NCBI RefSeq assembly: GCF_900167105.1
Contig: NZ_FUXE01000002.1
Coordinates: 112,319 to 176,318, forward strand
Length of the DNA: 64,000 nt
Origin: Porphyromonas circumdentaria
GTDB lineage: Bacteria > Bacteroidota > Bacteroidia > Bacteroidales > Porphyromonadaceae
Reading direction: 5' to 3'
The notes under the pieces were generated by a model that had not been told where the DNA came from, ran no database searches, and was given only the letters and a program-made list of their open reading frames with translations. A program made the position numbers and the translations under genes. How positions within the stretch are numbered: the first letter of the stretch is position 1; every line of letters starts with the position of its first letter. Below, in pieces: positions 48,077 through 57,348 of the stretch.

Positions 48077-49540
48077 TCAAAAAAAGTTATTTATCGTTTG
48101 CGTATCCTCGTTCTCGTCTATAGAGTTTTTTGTTGAGAGATTCTCTTGATTAAAAAAGCTCATCTGTGACTGTTTAGAGTGGCGGGGAGTTTTACTCTTG
48201 CGCAACTCTTCCAAAACATAATGATCTCGGCGGAAAGCGGGTTGCGCCTCCACTGCATATATAAAAGCATCATTATCCAATTCCTCCAACGTAAAGATGA
48301 AAGGAATAGTAGAAGACTTTACATTACCCCCAATCTCGTCGAGATTATAATACTTACGTATAAGCGTATCGTCATCTCTCTTCTTACAGGCAAGTTGATA
48401 GGAAAGCATTGGATCAGCCTCTTCCTGTCTTAACCCTAAGGCATCATAAGTAGCCTCGGGCGCAAAACCAGAAGCCACAATCGTTACACGCATATTGTCC
48501 TTGAGCGTATCGTCGTAGTAATAGGCTCGGATGCAAGAGTATCCGCTCTGGAGCGTACGGGTAAAATCGGTTATTACACTCTGCTCTTCCATCTTCAAAG
48601 CATAGCGCTCATCTTTGGAGTGATACACAGCTATAAGAATACGGCGCGCCTGCTCGACATTATTATTATTGAGCAACGGAGATTTTAGAGCCCTATCAAT
48701 AGCCTCTTGCATACGATTGGGACCATTGGCTGTACCAGTACTTACGATGGCAACATTTCCATTCTCAAGCGTAGTACGAATATCGTTTAAGTCGGCATTT
48801 TGATACCCTTGCTTCCAAATAATTTCGGAAAGGCTTCTCACTGCATTGATCAAAACCTCATTAGCCTTCTGTAATGCTGTGGGGAATGTCAGTCCCTTAT
48901 AGGCGTGTAACATACGTTCATTGCTAATTACCATAAGAGCATCAACTTCCTTATGTAACTCTTCCAATCCTTTTAGAGCTTTGATAATCTGGTCTCTACC
49001 ATCTGTAACAAAAGGAATTGTTACCACTGCAATGGTCAATAAACCCAGCTCTTTTTTGGCAATACGCGCCACGACAGGACTTGCGCCCGTACCAGTTCCC
49101 TTACCCATACCAGCTGTGATGAATACCATTTCGGTACACCCATCATTGAGTTTATCATAAATATCTTGAAAACTCTCTTCTGCTGCTTTTCGGCCTTTTT
49201 CAGGGAGGTCTCCAGAGCCCAACCCTCGTGTAACCGTAGGCCCCAATAGGAGTTTATCGGGTACCGCACTCTTATCCAAATCCTGTTGGTCTGTATTCAC
49301 CAACAGATAAGAAACACCCGATACTTTAGCTTGATACATATCGGTAGTAGCATTACCTCCACAACCACCAACGCCGATAACTTTGATGTTAGCTTTTTTC
49401 TGCGTTTTTGGGTAATTAAAGGATAGGACAGGACGACGCTCTCCACCCGCAGTAGGACGAGATGGGTTCATATCTATTATCGGAGCCTCTCCCGCAGAAG
49501 CACTGTTAGCTCCCATTTTATTCTGTTTATTATCTTCCAT
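48077..49540 (-). CDS. ftsZ: Cell division GTPase FtsZ
   Basis: Tubulin-like GTPase forming the Z ring. 487 residues: a disordered N-tail of about 48, then the GTPase core with VIGVGGCGGNATTDMY, NTDQQDLDKS, GLGSGDLPEKGRKAA and the T7 synergy loop NADLNDIRTTL containing the catalytic Asp residues. The glycine-rich GTP loop reads AGMGKGTGTGASP, with Lys147 where Gly is usual. After the core comes a Ser/Asn-rich linker, but the C-terminus (EDTQTINNFF) does not show the usual IPxFLR-like FtsA-binding motif. It follows ftsA by 65 bp on the minus strand. Confidence 0.95.
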   Translation of the reverse strand: MEDNKQNKMGANSASAGEAPIIDMNPSRPTAGGERRPVLSFNYPKTQKKANIKVIGVGGCGGNATTDMYQAKVSGVSYLLVNTDQQDLDKSAVPDKLLLGPTVTRGLGSGDLPEKGRKAAEESFQDIYDKLNDGCTEMVFITAGMGKGTGTGASPVVARIAKKELGLLTIAVVTIPFVTDGRDQIIKALKGLEELHKEVDALMVISNERMLHAYKGLTFPTALQKANEVLINAVRSLSEIIWKQGYQNADLNDIRTTLENGNVAIVSTGTANGPNRMQEAIDRALKSPLLNNNNVEQARRILIAVYHSKDERYALKMEEQSVITDFTRTLQSGYSCIRAYYYDDTLKDNMRVTIVASGFAPEATYDALGLRQEEADPMLSYQLACKKRDDDTLIRKYYNLDEIGGNVKSSTIPFIFTLEELDNDAFIYAVEAQPAFRRDHYVLEELRKSKTPRHSKQSQMSFFNQENLSTKNSIDENEDTQTINNFF

Positions 49541-49605
49541 ATTCCCCTATTTTCTAAAAAGGTTTTTCATGGGCATAGCATTCTTAGCAATACTCTTGAT
49601 AAAGT

Positions 49606-51081
49606 TTAATAATCACCATAAGGAGTTTCTTCTTCCTCTTCAGAAGGGGGGAGCAGTGTTCCAAGTGCCTTTGTAACGCCTCCTAAAATCTTTTTAGGTT
49701 GGAAGCTAAACCCTTTCTTTCCTCTAACTTTCCCCTCATGTTTATCGTTTTGACCGCCTTCCGACATGTTCTCTTCGTCATACTCCTCGTCTTCAAACAA
49801 ACCTTCTGTTTCTTCTTTCTCTACATAAGAAAGTTCTGGTTCGACAGCAGTACTATCGACAAGCTCTTGAAGAGTTTTGTGAGTTACCTCTAAGCAGTCT
49901 TCATTTGCCTCTAATGCCAATCCCAAAAGGGTTATATAACGAGGGTCTGAACCATACAGCTGCCCCTCATTAGTAGCAATTATTTCGTCCGAAAGAATCT
50001 CCCTTCTCACCGCTTTACTCAAGGTGTAATTGCTGGAGCAGAAGACCTCAATCAGTTCGTTCATCTTACGGATTTTTGCTCCACCTCCCGCAAAGATGTA
50101 ACCTGCACGGATATCTTCCTTGGGGACATCGGAGTAACCGACTACGGCAACAGCATTGGCAACAATCTCTTTCATACGCATGGAGCTGAGATTATTGATA
50201 TCAATCTTGCGATAAGTGGTATGCTTACCATCCTCTTGCGCAACCAATTCGACAGTCTCATTACGATCTTCCGAGGAGCGAACGGCACTGGCGTACTCTA
50301 TTTTAAGACGCTCTGCATCCTGCTCTACAATCTTAAGATCGGTAAGGTCTTTCGTTACGTTGATTCCCCCAAAAGGATATACCCCCAGCAACTCTAAACA
50401 ACCTCTCGAAAAGACCGACACTGAGGTCGTCCCTCCCCCAATATTTATATAGGCACAACCCAATTCTTTTTCGGTTGGAGAGAGCACTACATTGCTTTCA
50501 CAAAGAGGGGCAACCAGGATTTGCAACAACTTTAACTGTAGATGATCCTCTATAACCGAGCGTATATTACGAGCAATATCGCTTCGTACCGAGATTACGC
50601 GATAATGAACCTCAAATTTATCTCGACACACCACACCAAGAGGTTTTGTAGTATGTATCGTATCTATCATAAAGAAAGGCTCTGCGATGTAAATAACCTC
50701 TCGGCCTTCATAATGTTTTCCCCTTACCCTTTGATGAAAATCATCGAGCATCTCCTGAGAGATAGGAGTACTCTCTTCACTCATTTTATGGGTAAACTTC
50801 TCCTCGTGTGAACGTAAGGTCATACAATCGACCCCTACATAAACTCTTTCTATGTGATAGTTCTCTTCAAGAAAAGTATTCAACTGCTGCACAATAGAGC
50901 GAATAATCTCCGCTGTGCTGTCTATATTATGTATCACACCATGGAATATCGCCTTATTGCTGGGACTTTCTGCGTATCCAAGGGGGATAACGCGCCCCGT
51001 CGCATCTTTACAAGCAACCATTCCAGAGATTGTGGAGCTACCGAGATTTATCACGGCATAAACAGGAGACTTATAGGGCAT
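49606..51081 (-). CDS. ftsA: Cell division protein FtsA
   Basis: Actin-like membrane tether for FtsZ. 491 residues: phosphate-1 loop YAVINLGSSTISGMVA, the 1C domain (residues about 88-180), phosphate-2 INIGGGTTSVSVFSRG, and adenosine loop YIFAGGGAKIRKMNEL. An acidic linker (about 410-450, FEDEEYDEENMSEGG) precedes a basic segment KGFSFQPKKILGGVTKALGTL that could be the membrane-targeting helix; the final residues are acidic. First gene of ftsA-ftsZ-yqeY, with its own promoter, in opposite orientation to ftsQ. Confidence 0.95.
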   Translation of the reverse strand: MPYKSPVYAVINLGSSTISGMVACKDATGRVIPLGYAESPSNKAIFHGVIHNIDSTAEIIRSIVQQLNTFLEENYHIERVYVGVDCMTLRSHEEKFTHKMSEESTPISQEMLDDFHQRVRGKHYEGREVIYIAEPFFMIDTIHTTKPLGVVCRDKFEVHYRVISVRSDIARNIRSVIEDHLQLKLLQILVAPLCESNVVLSPTEKELGCAYINIGGGTTSVSVFSRGCLELLGVYPFGGINVTKDLTDLKIVEQDAERLKIEYASAVRSSEDRNETVELVAQEDGKHTTYRKIDINNLSSMRMKEIVANAVAVVGYSDVPKEDIRAGYIFAGGGAKIRKMNELIEVFCSSNYTLSKAVRREILSDEIIATNEGQLYGSDPRYITLLGLALEANEDCLEVTHKTLQELVDSTAVEPELSYVEKEETEGLFEDEEYDEENMSEGGQNDKHEGKVRGKKGFSFQPKKILGGVTKALGTLLPPSEEEEETPYGDY

Positions 51082-51242
51082 AAAACTATAATCTAATCAT
51101 CCAAAAATAAAAAGGAAATCATCACACCAAGAGCACTCGAAGCATTTCCAACCCCTCTAAAAAAGGAGCACTAAGGCACTCCCAAACTAAAGAGAAAAAC
51201 AGGGCACAAACACTCTACAACCACTACACCCTTGATGCCGTA

Positions 51243-51273
51243 CAAAAGTATAAAAATAGGCTGACAAAAACAA
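51243..51273 (-). promoter_or_regulatory. Promoter of ftsA
   Basis: The minus strand reads TTG, 20 bases, then TACTTTTG (TAnnTTTG); the leader would be about 155 nt. This gives ftsAZ transcription independent of ftsQ. Confidence 0.5.
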
Positions 51274-51486
51274 TAAAAAGAGCTTTTTCTCAAATATTTA
51301 CACTCCCCAAAAAGAAGTATCATACTCTCAGTGGCAAAATACTTTGCCAAGCTCCATCCCCAAGAGCACAAATCCTCCCTCCTGCAAGTAGATTTCAATG
51401 CTCTTCTTGGCACACTTTTTCTCTCTTACTATTACCATGCAGGAGGCATTTATAGCATGAAGTTTCTTCCATTACACTTCTCTCGT

Positions 51487-51494
51487 TATCTTTG
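51487..51494 (+). promoter_or_regulatory. -7 promoter box for mutY
   Basis: TATCTTTG is a perfect TAnnTTTG with a leader of about 22 nt. Confidence 0.55.
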
Positions 51495-51522
51495 TGCCTC
51501 TAATTAGAACGATGTTTTCTCT

Positions 51523-52620
51523 ATGCCTCTCCCCATCTCCCAACGCATTCCCCAAGCTCTTCAAGAGTGGTACCTCTCTCATCACAGAGCTCTTCCATGG
51601 CGGGAAACACAAGACCCCTACCGAATATGGGTATCGGAGATCATCCTTCAACAAACACGGGTCAATCAGGGCCTCGAATACTACGAACGATTTATAGCTC
51701 ACTTTCCTACCGTCAAAGACTTGGCAGAAGCCCCCGAAGACAAAGTTCTATTACTCTGGCAAGGCTTGGGATATTACAGCCGCGCTCGTAACCTACACCG
51801 AGCGGCACAGATGGTCATGGAGCAGCATGATGGGCATTTCCCGAGAGAGTTTCTTGAGATAAGAGCCCTGCCTGGCATAGGAGACTACACAGCAGGTGCC
51901 ATAAGTTCTTTTGCTTATAATTCGGCCTATCCTGCCGTAGATGGCAATGTACTCCGAGTAATGAGTCGCATAACGGCTTGCACTATCCCTATAGACACAA
52001 CTACGGGAAAGAAAGTACTAACCGAGGCCGTAAGTTCCCTGCTCAAATCGGCAGAGCCCTCTATTTTCAACCAAGCGGTCATCGAACTGGGAGCACTTAT
52101 CTGCACTCCCAAAAAGCCTCAATGCTCGGCATGCCCCATCTCGCAACATTGTGCCCTCTCTGGCACTCCAGAGGTAGAGTTATACCCTTATAAGGAAAAG
52201 CAAATATCTATACGCCACCGATACTTAAATTATATCGTTATCGCCTCATCCTCTGGAGGATATTTCATCCGAAAAAGAGAGGATAAAGATATATGGCGAG
52301 GGTTGTATGAGTTTCCTCTAATGGAAACAAACAAAAGCACCTGTGCTAATGAACTTTTAGACCTATGGAAAGTAGAGTTTGCACCTATGACAATAAAAAG
52401 CCTCTCTGCACCGAGTTTTGAAATGGAGCATAAACTAAGCCACCAATTGCTACACATCAGGGTATACCGAGCCGAGCAAACGGGGCAAGAGTCCCTTTCG
52501 GAGCCATTTTTACACGTTACTCAGGAGGAACTCGCCAACTATGCTTTTCCTGTTCCCTTGGCTCGCTTCATCAAAAAACATCAAAAAGAACTCTCGACAC
52601 CTCTAAACCTCCTGTTGTAA
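51523..52620 (+). CDS. mutY: A/G-specific adenine DNA glycosylase
   Basis: Removes adenine mispaired with 8-oxoguanine. The 365 residues show the catalytic Glu39 in VSEIILQQTRV, the helix-hairpin-helix LPGIGDYTAGAI, catalytic Asp140 in VDGNV, and the iron-sulfur cluster pattern C194-x6-C201-x2-C204-x5-C210. A NUDIX-like C-terminal domain (about 228-350, IRHRYLNYIVIASS) reads 8-oxoG. It has its own promoter; trmD follows with a separate box. Confidence 0.95.
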   Translation: MPLPISQRIPQALQEWYLSHHRALPWRETQDPYRIWVSEIILQQTRVNQGLEYYERFIAHFPTVKDLAEAPEDKVLLLWQGLGYYSRARNLHRAAQMVMEQHDGHFPREFLEIRALPGIGDYTAGAISSFAYNSAYPAVDGNVLRVMSRITACTIPIDTTTGKKVLTEAVSSLLKSAEPSIFNQAVIELGALICTPKKPQCSACPISQHCALSGTPEVELYPYKEKQISIRHRYLNYIVIASSSGGYFIRKREDKDIWRGLYEFPLMETNKSTCANELLDLWKVEFAPMTIKSLSAPSFEMEHKLSHQLLHIRVYRAEQTGQESLSEPFLHVTQEELANYAFPVPLARFIKKHQKELSTPLNLLL

Positions 52621-52657
52621 TTGAGATATACCCTATTCCCTATTGCTCTGATATTGT

Positions 52658-52665
52658 TACCTTTG
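52658..52665 (+). promoter_or_regulatory. -7 promoter box for trmD
   Basis: TACCTTTG matches TAnnTTTG, with TTG about 22 bp upstream. It lies within the upstream extension of the trmD frame, so the initiator must be at 52684/52687. Confidence 0.55.
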
Positions 52666-52686
52666 TGGAGAGTTCAGATTGCTATG

Positions 52687-53364
52687 ATGCATATAGATAT
52701 TATCACCATATTACCCGAAATGATTGAGCCATTGCTCTCTATCTCCATCGTTGGCAGAGCTGTTCGAGAGGGGCATGTATCTATCAATCTACATAATCTG
52801 AGGGACTACTCCAACGATAAATGGCGTCGGGTAGACGATTACCCCTACGGAGGCGAGGCAGGCATGATTATCGGTATAGAGCCTATAGCCAATGCCATTG
52901 AGAGTTTGAGTAAAGAGCGTACATATGATGAGATTATCTACACCTCTCCCGATGGCGAAAAGTTCTGTCAGCCCATTGCAAACGAACTGAGCCTAAAGAA
53001 AAATCTTCTCATTCTCTGTGGGCATTACAAAGGGATTGATCATCGCGTCAGGGAGCACTTCATAACCCGTGAAATCTCCATCGGAGACTATGTTCTTACA
53101 GGCGGAGAGCTACCTGCTGCGGTTATGACCGATGCTATTGTGCGCCTTCTTCCTGGTGTAATTGGCGATGCCGAGAGTGCTCTAAGCGACACTTTCCAAG
53201 ACAATCTTTTAGCTCCCCCCATATACACCCGCCCCGCAGACTTTAGGGGATGGCGTGTGCCCGATATACTCCTCAGTGGACATCAAGCAAAAATCGAAGC
53301 GTGGAAACAGGAACAAGCTCTCGAACGAACCCAACGATTGCGCCCTGATTTACTAAATCAATAA
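52687..53364 (+). CDS. trmD: tRNA (guanine-N1-)-methyltransferase
   Basis: Methylates G37 of tRNAs using SAM. 225 residues from ATG 52687 (52684 also possible), matching the family start (M-x-IDIITxxPEM). SPOUT trefoil-knot motifs are present: [41 protein letters not shown] and [13 protein letters not shown]. Upstream in-frame TTG starts are excluded by the promoter at 52658. It lies 36 bp before pyrE. Confidence 0.95.
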   Translation: MHIDIITILPEMIEPLLSISIVGRAVREGHVSINLHNLRDYSNDKWRRVDDYPYGGEAGMIIGIEPIANAIESLSKERTYDEIIYTSPDGEKFCQPIANELSLKKNLLILCGHYKGIDHRVREHFITREISIGDYVLTGGELPAAVMTDAIVRLLPGVIGDAESALSDTFQDNLLAPPIYTRPADFRGWRVPDILLSGHQAKIEAWKQEQALERTQRLRPDLLNQ

Positions 53365-53400
53365 ACTCGAAATAGTATCTTTTTACCCAATACATATATT

Positions 53401-54036
53401 ATGGATCACTTGACAGAACAAACAGTAGCACGCTATCTACTGCAAGTAGAGGCTGTTCGCCTTAGTCCCAAAGAACCTTTTACATGGGCTTCAGGGTGGA
53501 AATCTCCTATTTACTGCGATAACCGCCGCACACTCTCTTATCCAGAGGCACGTAACTATATAAAAATGGCTATGGCCAAAGCTATCATAGACCGCTATCC
53601 AGAAACACAAGTTATAGCAGGGGTTGCCACAGGAGCTATCTCTTGGGGTGCTTTTGTGGCCGATGCTCTAAACCTCCCCTTTGTATACGTACGCTCACAA
53701 GCCAAAGATCATGGAATGAAAAACCTTATAGAGGGTTATCTTCCCGAAAAGAGCCGAGTACTCGTTGTAGAAGACCTTATCTCTACAGGGGGTAGCAGCC
53801 TAAAAGCAGTAGAAGCTCTGCGAGATGCGGGTGCCGATATATTAGGTCTCTATGCCGTATATACTCATGGTTTCGAAGTGGCAGAAAAACTCTTTGCAGA
53901 GGCTGGTGTAGCGATGCACACACTCAGTAACTACAATGCAGTTATCGAGGAGGCTCTCCGCACAGGCTATATAAGCTCCGACGTAAAAGAAGTACTTCAG
54001 GAGTGGCGTAAAGACCCTGCCAACTGGGGTAAGTAA
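53401..54036 (+). CDS. pyrE: Orotate phosphoribosyltransferase
   Basis: Joins orotate to PRPP to give OMP in pyrimidine synthesis. The 211 residues carry FTWASGWKSPIYCDNR (orotate site), the flexible loop KDHGMK and the PRPP loop VLVVEDLISTGGSS. A weak box (TATCTTTT, about 53376) precedes it, so separate transcription is possible. It is followed 29 bp later by a small SRPBCC gene. It is away from the pyrG-carAB operon. Confidence 0.95.
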   Translation: MDHLTEQTVARYLLQVEAVRLSPKEPFTWASGWKSPIYCDNRRTLSYPEARNYIKMAMAKAIIDRYPETQVIAGVATGAISWGAFVADALNLPFVYVRSQAKDHGMKNLIEGYLPEKSRVLVVEDLISTGGSSLKAVEALRDAGADILGLYAVYTHGFEVAEKLFAEAGVAMHTLSNYNAVIEEALRTGYISSDVKEVLQEWRKDPANWGK

Positions 54037-54065
54037 ATAGCTCTTTTATTGTTCAACACTACATA

Positions 54066-54476
54066 ATGAAAGTTAGCAGTACACCCCGAGAAATAAAGGC
54101 TCCCATTGCACTCGTTTTTGCCAAAGTATCCAACTTTGAGAATCTGCGACCTCTCGCAGAAAAGGGAGCTGTAGGTGGGGTTTCCATAGTGGTACAAAAT
54201 CGAGATACATGTTTCTTGGAAACAAGCATTGTTGGCAATATCGAGCTTACCATTGTACAACGAGAAGAGCCCACTCTTGTAAGCGTATCTCCCAAAGGGG
54301 CTCCTGTAAACGGCTCTTTAAGTTTGATACTTACCCCTCTTTCTGAGGAGACTACCTCTCTTACTCTTACTTTGGAAGCGGATGTACCTATATTTGCAAA
54401 GGCTATGGTAGCAAAGCCCATGAGCGAAGGCGTCGAAAAAGTAGCAGAGCTACTCAGTAGCATATCCTTTAATTGA
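54066..54476 (+). CDS. SRPBCC-like (polyketide cyclase/START-fold) small protein
   Basis: 136 residues with a helix-grip pattern: start MKVSSTPREIKAPIALVFAKVSNFENLRPL, central strands (VELTIVQREEPTLVSVSP), and a C-terminal long helix PIFAKAMVAKPMSEGVEKVAELL. This looks like a ligand-binding SRPBCC domain. The ligand is unknown. Its stop shares one base with the start of the following lipoprotein gene (TGATG), so the two are translationally coupled. Confidence 0.7.
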   Translation: MKVSSTPREIKAPIALVFAKVSNFENLRPLAEKGAVGGVSIVVQNRDTCFLETSIVGNIELTIVQREEPTLVSVSPKGAPVNGSLSLILTPLSEETTSLTLTLEADVPIFAKAMVAKPMSEGVEKVAELLSSISFN

Positions 54477-54973
54477 TGCAGAAACATTGCTCCTACATAA
54501 GAAGGCTTTTAGGCAAGAGGAGAGGGACCGCCCTTCTCTTGGCTTCGAGCCTTCTTTCGTCTCTTTTGGTAGGATGTCTGTACGAGTCGGAGAGTACCAT
54601 CCCTCCCTACCCTGTATACTATCAGGTAGATTTCTCTTCCTCGATTGGGAAAGCACTCATCCCCCCTGGAGGATACCTACGCGTAGAACATACGGAGGTT
54701 GCCCACTCTGCCATTGGATACGGAGGACTATTAATCATACACTCTCTACAAGGAAATAACACCTTTTATGCCTACGACCTCTCATGCCCCTATGAGCGAA
54801 AAAGAGAGGTAAAAATCTTCTTTAATGACCGTTACGAAGGCGAATGCCCTCAGTGTAAAAGTCGCTTTAGTATACAGTATGGAGACGGAAGTCCTCTATC
54901 CGAACCAGCACGCACTCCCCTGCGCCGCTACTCGGTGCACCCCTCTCCGCAGGGTTTAACAGTGCGCAACTAA
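54476..54973 (+). CDS. Rieske-like lipoprotein with altered cluster ligands
   Basis: 165 residues from ATG 54476 (an upstream in-frame TTG is less likely). A hydrophobic segment ends in lipobox LLVGC (Cys34). The C-terminal part follows the Rieske pattern DLSCP-x(18)-ECPQCKSRF-x-GDGSP-PARTPLRRY, but the two His ligands are missing: position 106 is Tyr rather than His, and the second motif is CPQC instead of CxxH. Cys104, Cys124 and Cys127 remain. It may bind another metal such as zinc, or have lost cluster binding. It is coupled to the SRPBCC gene and precedes a putative porin. Confidence 0.65.
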   Translation: MQKHCSYIRRLLGKRRGTALLLASSLLSSLLVGCLYESESTIPPYPVYYQVDFSSSIGKALIPPGGYLRVEHTEVAHSAIGYGGLLIIHSLQGNNTFYAYDLSCPYERKREVKIFFNDRYEGECPQCKSRFSIQYGDGSPLSEPARTPLRRYSVHPSPQGLTVRN

Positions 54974-55058
54974 CCTCTTACTCCTGCACGACAAACAACA
55001 TCACACCTCGATTGTTTTGCATACATTCATGAGAAGAAACAGCCCTACAAGCAACCCT

Positions 55059-57119
55059 ATGAAAAAGCTTCTACTATCTTACCCCACGGCGAAGAGCATG
55101 CTGCTCCTTTGCCTACTGCTCTTGGGTCAGACGTACGGCTCTTTTGCATGGGGACAAACGGGCTATTTCATCGAAGGAGAGAAAGAAAGAGGAGATGTAG
55201 AACTTATCAACCGAGGAAATACCTTCAGGGGATTCAAACTACACCCCATAACTGGCATGCCCTACGAGAGCAATGTAGATACGATTGCCCTTGATTACTA
55301 TCGAACTACAATTGTAGAGGGGAAAGGGCTTGCCATGGGATACAACGGAAACTTAATAGGACCTCGACACTTCAAAACCTATTTCGATAGAGACTACCCC
55401 TCGAATCCTTTTATTTTTGGTTCGGCTTATCAAGGCATTCTCTATGCCGCTCCCTCTATCTGTTTTTACGATACGCAATCGCCCTACACCAACATGCTTT
55501 ATCAAAGGAATGGTGCTGCCAACCAACGAGAGGAAGAGTTGGATATGACCATGGCACTAAACATAGGAAAGCCGATTGCCTTAGGGGGCGACTTTAACTA
55601 CACTCTCTCTCGGGGACAATACATCGGCAATCTTTCTCAAGGGATAAGCTATCGGCTCTTTGGGAGTATATCTCTACCCCGCTACGAACTATACGCCTCG
55701 GCAGGCAATAACTACCTCCGCATGAGTGAGAATGGAGGAGTTAAAAATGACGAACATATCAATAACCCCTCGGGATTTGGCGGGGGCAGAAGCAATCTAC
55801 AATCCATAGAGATACCCGTACGATTTCCCAATGGTGTAGGTAATACCCTTTTTGTCGGACACGTATTTGCTTCTCATCGATTTAACATGGGTAGTTATCG
55901 CAGTTTTAGAGGCGGGGAGAGATTGCCCGACGGAAAAACTACACAACAAGATACTACTCTTTTCGTTCCTGTGGGTAGTATTAGCCATCGTTTCTCTTAT
56001 GACAGAGGAACGCGACTTTATATAGGCAAGAATAATGGCTTAGATACCATTTACAAACGCACCTACCCCTATCTATGGGAAGAGAAGAGCAGTCTCAAAA
56101 CAGATACTCTTATGGTACTGCCTTTTGACTCTATCCGTATGACGCAAATCTCAAACACCGTAGCCCTTTCGTTACGTGAGGGCTTCCGTCCGTGGATGAA
56201 GTTTGGGCTAACCGCCTATGCTCGTCTGGAGAATAGGACGTTCTTCCAGCGAGATACCCTCTTTACGAACCGCAACACCCACGAGTTCTCAACTTTTATA
56301 GGAGGGCGCATTGAGCGAAAAAGCGGTACGGGGTTAAACTTCGATGCAGGTGGCGAAATAGCGGTTTTGGGTAGTGATATCGGTGCCTTACACCTCGATG
56401 GCAAGATTCAAAGTGCCTTTAAGGTAGGTACTATTCCTGTCGGGATAACAGCCACAGGATCGCTACATATAGACCGACCGCCCTACCTTTTACGACATCA
56501 CCACGGCACCTTTTTCCGTTGGGATCAAGAGTTTGCCTACACCCGTCGGTTACTTTTTGGGGGTATGCTTTCGGCACCGAAATGGGGAACCGATATCTCT
56601 GTACACTCAGCTACAATAGGGAATCAAATCTACATAGCACCCGACGGATTTCCCCAACAGTATAACCAACCCTTACAAATAATGGAGGGTCGACTACGCC
56701 ATAAATACCATTGGGGATTTTTAGGATGGCAGATGGAGGGTTCTTATCAGCTATCGAGCCATCAGGAAGTAATGCCTCTACCGCAACTATCTGCCTATGC
56801 CTCACTTTACCTTCACTTCTATGTAGCCAAAGTTATGCGCACACAAATTGGGGCAGATTGCTATTACCACACTATGTACCATGCTCCCTACTACGAACCT
56901 GCGACCCAGCAGTTTATCAATCAGAGAGACGTGCTCGTGGGCAACTATCCGATGATTAATTTTTTTGCCAACTTCAAATTACGGCGCGTGCGTTTCTTCC
57001 TCATGATGCACAATGCTACGGAACTTTTCCTCCAACCCTCTAAGCGTTTCTCCTTAGCCCACTATCCCATCAACCCGATGACTTTGCGCTTGGGGATTAA
57101 CTTCGACTTCAACAACTAA
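55059..57119 (+). CDS. Putative outer-membrane porin (Bacteroidetes type)
   Basis: 686 residues from ATG 55059; ATG 55029 and TTG 55017 are in-frame alternatives. 55059 opens into a signal peptide (MLLLCLLLLGQTYGSFAWGQ). The body is rich in beta strands with aromatic ends and matches the Bacteroidetes putative porin family (SPYTNMLYQRNGAANQREEE, ALGGDFNYTLSRGQY), ending in LRLGINFDFNN. No TonB box or plug is seen, so it is not a TonB-dependent receptor. Probably an outer-membrane beta barrel for diffusion of small solutes; substrate unknown. Confidence 0.8.
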   Translation: MKKLLLSYPTAKSMLLLCLLLLGQTYGSFAWGQTGYFIEGEKERGDVELINRGNTFRGFKLHPITGMPYESNVDTIALDYYRTTIVEGKGLAMGYNGNLIGPRHFKTYFDRDYPSNPFIFGSAYQGILYAAPSICFYDTQSPYTNMLYQRNGAANQREEELDMTMALNIGKPIALGGDFNYTLSRGQYIGNLSQGISYRLFGSISLPRYELYASAGNNYLRMSENGGVKNDEHINNPSGFGGGRSNLQSIEIPVRFPNGVGNTLFVGHVFASHRFNMGSYRSFRGGERLPDGKTTQQDTTLFVPVGSISHRFSYDRGTRLYIGKNNGLDTIYKRTYPYLWEEKSSLKTDTLMVLPFDSIRMTQISNTVALSLREGFRPWMKFGLTAYARLENRTFFQRDTLFTNRNTHEFSTFIGGRIERKSGTGLNFDAGGEIAVLGSDIGALHLDGKIQSAFKVGTIPVGITATGSLHIDRPPYLLRHHHGTFFRWDQEFAYTRRLLFGGMLSAPKWGTDISVHSATIGNQIYIAPDGFPQQYNQPLQIMEGRLRHKYHWGFLGWQMEGSYQLSSHQEVMPLPQLSAYASLYLHFYVAKVMRTQIGADCYYHTMYHAPYYEPATQQFINQRDVLVGNYPMINFFANFKLRRVRFFLMMHNATELFLQPSKRFSLAHYPINPMTLRLGINFDFNN

Positions 57120-57280
57120 CCCACTCTTTAAGACCTCTGCACAGAGCGAGAGACAAAAAATTCCGAACCGATTACTTAATCCAGAGTCGGGATAAGTTGT
57201 AAAAAACTATCTTCCCCTTCTTCTTATAGAGCCAATCTACCTCATAGGCTATACCTCTTTTGTACAAAAGCATTAGAGCT

Positions 57281-57311
57281 TTTGAGAGCGTTACTTTTTG
57301 AAGTACCTTTG
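57281..57311 (+). promoter_or_regulatory. Promoter of the SulP transporter gene
   Basis: TTTG, 19 bases, then TACCTTTG, the best full Bacteroidetes promoter in the window. It overlaps the first codons of the longer frame, so translation must start at 57349/57352. Confidence 0.7.
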
Positions 57312-57348
57312 CAGCATAATTTTCACATTCCATAGAAATAATAGAAGT

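Larger units (their letters stand above)
51082..51522. other. Divergent intergenic region ftsA / mutY
   Basis: 441 bp with the ftsA promoter and the mutY promoter box; no gene. It is one end of the inferred inversion, but no palindromic element is present here. Confidence 0.55.

Noticed and set aside
51171..51413. 80-codon minus-strand frame upstream of ftsA
   Set aside because: It overlaps the predicted ftsA promoter and leader, with no motif or start context supporting it.
52621..52686. Longer trmD start (TTG at 52621)
   Set aside because: The extra residues are not family-like and a good promoter box lies at 52658-52665, downstream of that start.
57298..57348. Longer SulP start at 57298
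   Set aside because: The strongest promoter match in the window (TTTG-N19-TACCTTTG) ends at 57311, so transcription would begin after that codon.
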